Under the pieces are notes generated by a model. The model was not told where the DNA came from, searched no databases, and saw nothing but the letters and a program-made list of their open reading frames with translations. A stretch of 64,000 bases of DNA, from NCBI GenBank assembly GCA_016185425.1, contig JACPNQ010000034.1, positions 372,001 to 436,000 of the forward strand. Reading direction: 5' to 3'. Both the position numbers and the translations under genes were made by a program. This DNA comes from Acidobacteriota bacterium (GTDB lineage Bacteria > Acidobacteriota > Terriglobia > Bryobacterales > Bryobacteraceae). Each line of letters begins with the position of its first letter. The first letter of the stretch is position 1. This document shows, one piece after another, positions 60,291 to 64,000 of the stretch.

Positions 60291-61388
60291 TTACTCCTGG
60301 AGTAATTCCAACAGGTAAGCCTGCGCCTCTTTCGATCGCATTTCGCTTAGCCGGCGGACGATTTCCTTCTTCATGGCCGGGTCTTTCTCGGCCCGCGCCA
60401 ACTCCACCAGCGGACCCGGCTTCCCGTGGTCGCCGATGGTCCAGATGATGGTGGTCCGGACGCCATGATCGGTCTCTGTCCGGTACATCTCCTTCAACGC
60501 ATCCTGGAACTCACCGCGTCCCAGGTAACGGATCGCTTCCTTTTTCAAATCCAGGTCGCTCTCATTCTTGGCAACCTGCAGCAACATCGATTTGTCGCGG
60601 CCGCGCGCCATTCCCTGCAACGCCACCCGCTTTACGGCGCCGTCTGTGGACGAGCGGTAGATGTCGGCCAACGCGGCAGCGCCTTCCGGCGTGCCCATGG
60701 CGCCCAAGTAGTCGATCGCCGTCAATTGAATGTCCGGATTGGAGCCGCCGCGTGCGTACTGCGTCACCAGCTCCCGCGCTTTCGCATTCTTGCTCTGCGC
60801 CAGCACGTAGAGGGCGCGCTGCTTCATGCGCGGGGAGCTCTTGCCGGAGGTCAGCATCTTTTCCAGCAGAGGCACCGCGGACTCGGGCTCGTTCTGCACC
60901 AGTCCGTTCAATGCCAACAGCTTCAGCTCCTCGTCGTCTTGCGACGCCGGCGGAGCGCCGCTGCCCGAAGCCTGCCGGATTTCGACTTCCAATGCCTTCG
61001 CATCGTTCTTCCAACGGCTGCCCGGATAGCCCGATTCCAACTCGCTCAATGCGCCAAGCGCCTCGCTATTCTTCCCAAGCCGCCGCAACGCATAGGCTTT
61101 CCAATAATATGCGCCTTCTGTCCGCGTGCCCCGGTCCACGATCACGGCATCGAATACCTGTATGGCGCGCTCATACTGGCGCTCATCCAACAGGCGAACG
61201 CCCTGCCGGTAGATATCGGCGCTGCGCCCGCTGGCCAGCTTGAACTTCTTCTCCAGAGGAGCCGCGGGCACCGGGGCTGCCGCAGGGGAGGGCCCCGACG
61301 GAAGTGTTGCAGGTTTCGGTGCTGGTTGGGCCAGTATTCCGCCGGCTGTCAGGAGCATCGCCATTCCAATACGAGACTTATTACGCAT
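60291..61388 (-). CDS. Exported TPR/HEAT repeat protein
   Basis: 365 residues. ATG 61388 is chosen because GAGG lies six bases before it; a GTG at 61404-61406 overlapping the anti-sigma stop is the alternative. A signal peptide (MAMLLTAGGILAQ) and a Pro-rich linker are followed by TPR-like (QGVRLLDERQYERAIQVFD) and HEAT repeats (ELVTQYARGGSNPDIQLTAI, LLQVAKNESDLDLKKEAIR, PLVELARAEKDPAMKKEIV). Such repeats bind proteins. It sits next to the anti-sigma gene, so it may take part in sensing the envelope state. Confidence 0.8.
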   Translation of the reverse strand: MRNKSRIGMAMLLTAGGILAQPAPKPATLPSGPSPAAAPVPAAPLEKKFKLASGRSADIYRQGVRLLDERQYERAIQVFDAVIVDRGTRTEGAYYWKAYALRRLGKNSEALGALSELESGYPGSRWKNDAKALEVEIRQASGSGAPPASQDDEELKLLALNGLVQNEPESAVPLLEKMLTSGKSSPRMKQRALYVLAQSKNAKARELVTQYARGGSNPDIQLTAIDYLGAMGTPEGAAALADIYRSSTDGAVKRVALQGMARGRDKSMLLQVAKNESDLDLKKEAIRYLGRGEFQDALKEMYRTETDHGVRTTIIWTIGDHGKPGPLVELARAEKDPAMKKEIVRRLSEMRSKEAQAYLLELLQE

Positions 61389-61402
61389 GAGTTCCTCGAA
61401 AG

Positions 61403-62062
61403 TCACAAAATTCCTTCGCGCGCCGTTCGGACGCGAATCGCGAACAGAACACCCTTCGTTTCAATCCGGCGTCTAAGCTCTTCCGAGCTTGCCGGCGAAT
61501 GGGCAACTTCCACCAAGACCTCCTCCAAGTCCTCGAGCAGCCGCTCCGTATCAGCCTGGCCGGCGGCCTCCGCCGTCTGGCGGTACAGGCGGTTGTCCGC
61601 CAAAAGGTCCTCCGCGGTTTCGCGGGACCACGCTTCCCCCGGACCGTGGTGATTCACGATTTCGGTAAGTATCAACTGGCTCGATTCCAAGTGGCTCTCC
61701 AATGCCACGTCGAGCACACGCACCGCAACATCGTCCTGGCTTGCGAGTTCCACCGGTTTGGCGGGCGGCGTCGCGCTGAAATGCAGTCCGAGCCCGGCAA
61801 GCAATCCGGCCGCTAACGCGCCGAACGTACGCCACATCATTCGCCGCGACCTGGCCCGGGCCGACACGGCCAGCCAGACGCGCCGGCCGTAATCGGCATC
61901 GCGCTCCGGCACCGCGCCCGCATCCATTGTGTTGAGCAATCGCTGCAGCGCCTGGTAATTCCCGCGGCACCCGGAGCACGCTTCCACGTGCTGGCGCACA
62001 TGTTCCACGTCCGGTTCGCCGTAATAAAGGAGCACCAGTTCGTCTTCTGTTACATGATCCAT
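61403..62062 (-). CDS. Membrane anti-sigma factor with zinc-binding domain
   Basis: 219 residues from ATG 62062. Residues 1-45 form the anti-sigma zinc finger (HVRQHVEACSGC, H-x3-C-x2-C), followed by one membrane helix (about 72-95: TFGALAAGLLAGLGLHF) and an outside domain of ~120 residues rich in helices (EDLLADNRLYRQTAEAA). It would hold the ECF sigma factor at the membrane until a signal arrives. It overlaps the sigma gene by 13 bases, a typical translational coupling. Confidence 0.87.
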   Translation of the reverse strand: MDHVTEDELVLLYYGEPDVEHVRQHVEACSGCRGNYQALQRLLNTMDAGAVPERDADYGRRVWLAVSARARSRRMMWRTFGALAAGLLAGLGLHFSATPPAKPVELASQDDVAVRVLDVALESHLESSQLILTEIVNHHGPGEAWSRETAEDLLADNRLYRQTAEAAGQADTERLLEDLEEVLVEVAHSPASSEELRRRIETKGVLFAIRVRTAREGIL

Positions 62063-62628
62063 AGTGTTATCACCACCACTCCAACCCAAGGCCCCAGCAC
62101 GCGACGCAGTTTCTGCACGGCGCGGAAAATCGATTGCTTCGTCGCATTTTCGCTTAAGCCCAACTCGCGGGAAATGGTTTCGATGGCCATTCCCTCGTAA
62201 TGCCGCAACGTAAACGCCGTTCGTTCCTGCAGGCTTAGTTGTGTCATCGTGCTGGCAATTAACTCGCCTATTCGCCTGCTGTTCGCCTCCCTGTCCGGCC
62301 CGGGAGCTTCGCTCACGGCAACTGGCACCGTGCTTTCCTCTTCGTCCGAACTGACAAACCGCTTTCGCTTCCGGACTACGTCGAGCGCAAAATTCGCGGC
62401 AATGGTTCCCACCCAGGTCGAGAAGCTCGCCCGCGATTCGTAGCGCCGGATTTCCCGGAATGCGCGCAAAAATGCCTCCTGTACCACCTCTTCGGCGTCG
62501 GTTTCGTTCCCGGTAATGCGATACGCCAGCCGGAAGACACCCCGGCTGTGCCGCTCCACCAGCAGCTCAAACGCGTTCGCGTCACCCGCGATTACCCGGC
62601 CAATTGCCGCCAGGTCCGTTTCTTCCAT
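62050..62628 (-). CDS. ECF RNA polymerase sigma factor
   Basis: 192 residues from ATG 62628; an ATG 27 bases earlier is in frame and also possible. Region 2 (AFELLVERHSRGVFRLAYRI, DAEEVVQEAFLRAFREIRRY) and region 4 (LSLQERTAFTLRHYEGMAIE, ISRELGLSENATKQSIFRAV) are complete. The C-terminus ends in an unusually hydrophobic tail (GPWVGVVVITLWIM) that arises where the frame overlaps the anti-sigma start. It probably controls the gene run to 56704. I could not identify its own promoter. Confidence 0.92.
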   Translation of the reverse strand: MEETDLAAIGRVIAGDANAFELLVERHSRGVFRLAYRITGNETDAEEVVQEAFLRAFREIRRYESRASFSTWVGTIAANFALDVVRKRKRFVSSDEEESTVPVAVSEAPGPDREANSRRIGELIASTMTQLSLQERTAFTLRHYEGMAIETISRELGLSENATKQSIFRAVQKLRRVLGPWVGVVVITLWIM

Positions 62629-62672
62629 TCCCCAATTTAGACTCGGACGCCTCATTCCGGTTAGCCTGATCT

Positions 62673-63653
62673 ATGATGACGCTTCCCCCAGAGGTCCAGC
62701 GCCGCCTTTCCGAGGTGGCGGGGCTCCGTGTCTTGCCAGGCGCCGAATTGCGCCATCATACGCGTTTTCGATTGGGCGGCCCATGCTGGCTGCTGGCCGA
62801 TGCGGAGGCTCCGCAGGCGTTCGAAGCCGCTTACCGGATACTGGCGGGATCGCAATTGCGGTGGACGTCGATTGGCCGGGGAACAAACCTGATCGTCAGC
62901 GACGAAGGTTACTCCGGCGCCATTTTGCGCTATAGCGCGCACAGTTTAGAAACCGATGAGGACACGGTGATCGTCGATGCCGGGGCCGAGTTGAACGACT
63001 TGATCGACTTCGCGAACGCGCATTCGTTGGCTGGAATGGAAGCGATGGCGGGAATCCCTGGGTGGGTTGGCGCAGCGATCTATGGCAACGCGGGTGCGTA
63101 CGGGCAGTCGATCAACCAACGCGTCGAGTCGGTGCGTTACTTCGATGGCGGCTCCGTTGGTGAATGGTCGAACGAAGAGTGCGGGTTTCGCTACCGGCAT
63201 TCGCGATTCAAGGAGGACAAGCGGCTGCAGATTCTCTCGGCGCGGTTGCGGTTTCAACGCGGGGAGCAAGCGGCGCTTGAGGGAAAGTCGGCGCAGATTC
63301 GTGCGACGCGTGACGCGAAGTTCCCGCCGGCCATGGCCTGCGCCGGGAGCATCTTCAAGAACTATTTGTGGAAGGAGCTCCCGGAACAAGCCCGCGCGGC
63401 CGTGCCGCCGGACCGGATTATTGAGGGCAAGGTCCCGGCCGGCTGGTTCCTTGAGCAAATTGGCGCGAAGGGAATGCAAGTGGGCGGAATTCGCGTCGCC
63501 GATTATCACGCCAACTTGATCTACAACACCGGATCCGGTACCACCGCCGACCTCATCGCCCTCCTCACCACGCTAAAAACCCGTGCCAGGCACGAGTTTA
63601 ATCTCTCGCTCGAGGAGGAGGTGCAGTATGTCGGTTTTGAGGACGCTTCATGA
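62673..63653 (+). CDS. murB: UDP-N-acetylmuramate dehydrogenase MurB
   Basis: FAD enzyme that reduces UDP-GlcNAc-enolpyruvate in peptidoglycan synthesis. 326 residues. FRLGGPCWLLADAE, SIGRGTNLIVSDEGYSGAIL, MAGIPGWVGAAIYGNAGAYG, GFRYRHSRFKED and the catalytic-Ser loop CAGSIFKN are conserved; VGGIRVADYHANLIYNTG near the end holds the second active-site region. It overlaps the next gene by four bases (ATGA). Divergent from the sigma-factor gene. Confidence 0.95.
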   Translation: MMTLPPEVQRRLSEVAGLRVLPGAELRHHTRFRLGGPCWLLADAEAPQAFEAAYRILAGSQLRWTSIGRGTNLIVSDEGYSGAILRYSAHSLETDEDTVIVDAGAELNDLIDFANAHSLAGMEAMAGIPGWVGAAIYGNAGAYGQSINQRVESVRYFDGGSVGEWSNEECGFRYRHSRFKEDKRLQILSARLRFQRGEQAALEGKSAQIRATRDAKFPPAMACAGSIFKNYLWKELPEQARAAVPPDRIIEGKVPAGWFLEQIGAKGMQVGGIRVADYHANLIYNTGSGTTADLIALLTTLKTRARHEFNLSLEEEVQYVGFEDAS

Positions 63654-64000
63654 TCGAGATTACTATCGCCGCGGCTGACATCGGCGCACTGAGCGACCTA
63701 CTCACCACCGATCCGTCCGCGGCTACCGAAGGCCTCGTTCAGCTCTGTATCGATCCGCCGAAAGCCGATTCCGGCACGCTGCGGCGCCTGACCGAAATAC
63801 TCCTCAACGCGGGCGCCAACCCCAACCACCACGAAACCCTCTATCATGCCTGCGAGCACGCCAATCACGCCATTCTGGAGGCTTTGCTCGCTTCCCCGAA
63901 ACTCGAACCGCCGTGGCTCAGCTATTGTCTGCTGCACAAACTCGACCAGGACGATCTCGACGGGGTGCGCAAGATGCTCCAACGCGGTGCCGATCCCAAT
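63650..64000 (+). CDS. Ankyrin-repeat-like protein (3' end outside window)
   Basis: Only the first 117 codons are inside the window. ILLNAGANPNHHETLYHACE and VRKMLQRGADPN have the ankyrin turn (GADPN) with helices before and after; the first ~45 residues fit less well. No signal peptide. It is coupled to murB by ATGA. The family has no single function; these repeats bind proteins. Confidence 0.75.
   Translation, partial: MIEITIAAADIGALSDLLTTDPSAATEGLVQLCIDPPKADSGTLRRLTEILLNAGANPNHHETLYHACEHANHAILEALLASPKLEPPWLSYCLLHKLDQDDLDGVRKMLQRGADPN

Noticed and set aside
1..64000. tRNA or rRNA genes, CRISPR arrays, prophage or intact insertion sequences
   Set aside because: Scanning spacers by eye gave no cloverleaf with T-loop, no regularly spaced palindromic repeats with unique spacers, and no transposase or integrase protein; a tRNAscan or CRISPR search would settle it.

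Overview
The window is about 62% GC and reads as a chromosomal segment of an Acidobacteriota bacterium, most likely of the Bryobacterales/Solibacter type. This is inferred from gene content: many secreted PQQ, cytochrome c and copper-oxidase-like enzymes, Gfo/Idh/MocA proteins with export signals, a BlaI/M56 pair with a GWxTD tail, DUF1537 and DUF4340 proteins. I see no rRNA, tRNA, CRISPR array, intact insertion sequence or prophage.

Layout. Bases 2-943 hold the 3' end of an M1 aminopeptidase. Bases 1336-10183 are a nearly complete chemotaxis operon on the + strand: hybrid cheA, cheW, a soluble tandem-PAS receptor, a degenerate glutamyl-tRNA-reductase-like gene, cheY, cheB, cheR and cheX. A lactate permease faces it tail to tail. 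Bases 11880-18078 hold an OmpA-like coiled-coil protein, a GH88 hydrolase coupled to an unknown secreted protein, a CDGSH protein, hpt, a secreted coiled-coil protein and rsfS. Bases 18098-22476 form a Gld-like ABC export operon (ATPase, permease, GldG-like, DUF4340), followed by fabI, a MocA oxidoreductase, recG and rsmD.

Bases 26840-28910 are the most disturbed part: a MocA gene with an 11-12-bp phased repeat upstream, a DUF433/DUF5615 toxin-antitoxin pair whose toxin gene is frameshifted, and a broken duplicate of part of the MocA gene. Bases 28911-38292 are catabolic and largely periplasmic: pdxA plus a DUF1537 kinase, a TIM-barrel isomerase, a dicytochrome-PQQ dehydrogenase, an NHL propeller, HupE and a sulfatase. 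Bases 38303-40877 hold the blaI/M56 regulatory pair and two small proteins. Bases 40882-43506 are cysDN, with a C-terminal APS-kinase-like domain that has lost its P-loop.

Bases 43571-53952 hold an M28 peptidase, a P450, a cytochrome c/copper monooxygenase fusion, ispF, ispD, a PIN/TRAM membrane protein, an RRM protein, serA and a class V aminotransferase likely serving the same serine pathway. After yqeY, a hydrolase and an acetyltransferase comes a 256-bp spacer rich in nested hairpins. Bases 56704-62628 are one minus-strand gene run headed by an ECF sigma/anti-sigma pair and followed by HEAT/TPR, ABC ATPase, DUF2461 and TPR-redoxin genes. The window ends with murB and the start of an ankyrin-like gene.

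The points most worth a second look are the HemA-like protein inside the chemotaxis operon, the pseudo-receiver on CheA, the eroded APS-kinase domain on CysN, the phased repeats at 27819-27883 and the structured spacer at 56517-56713.
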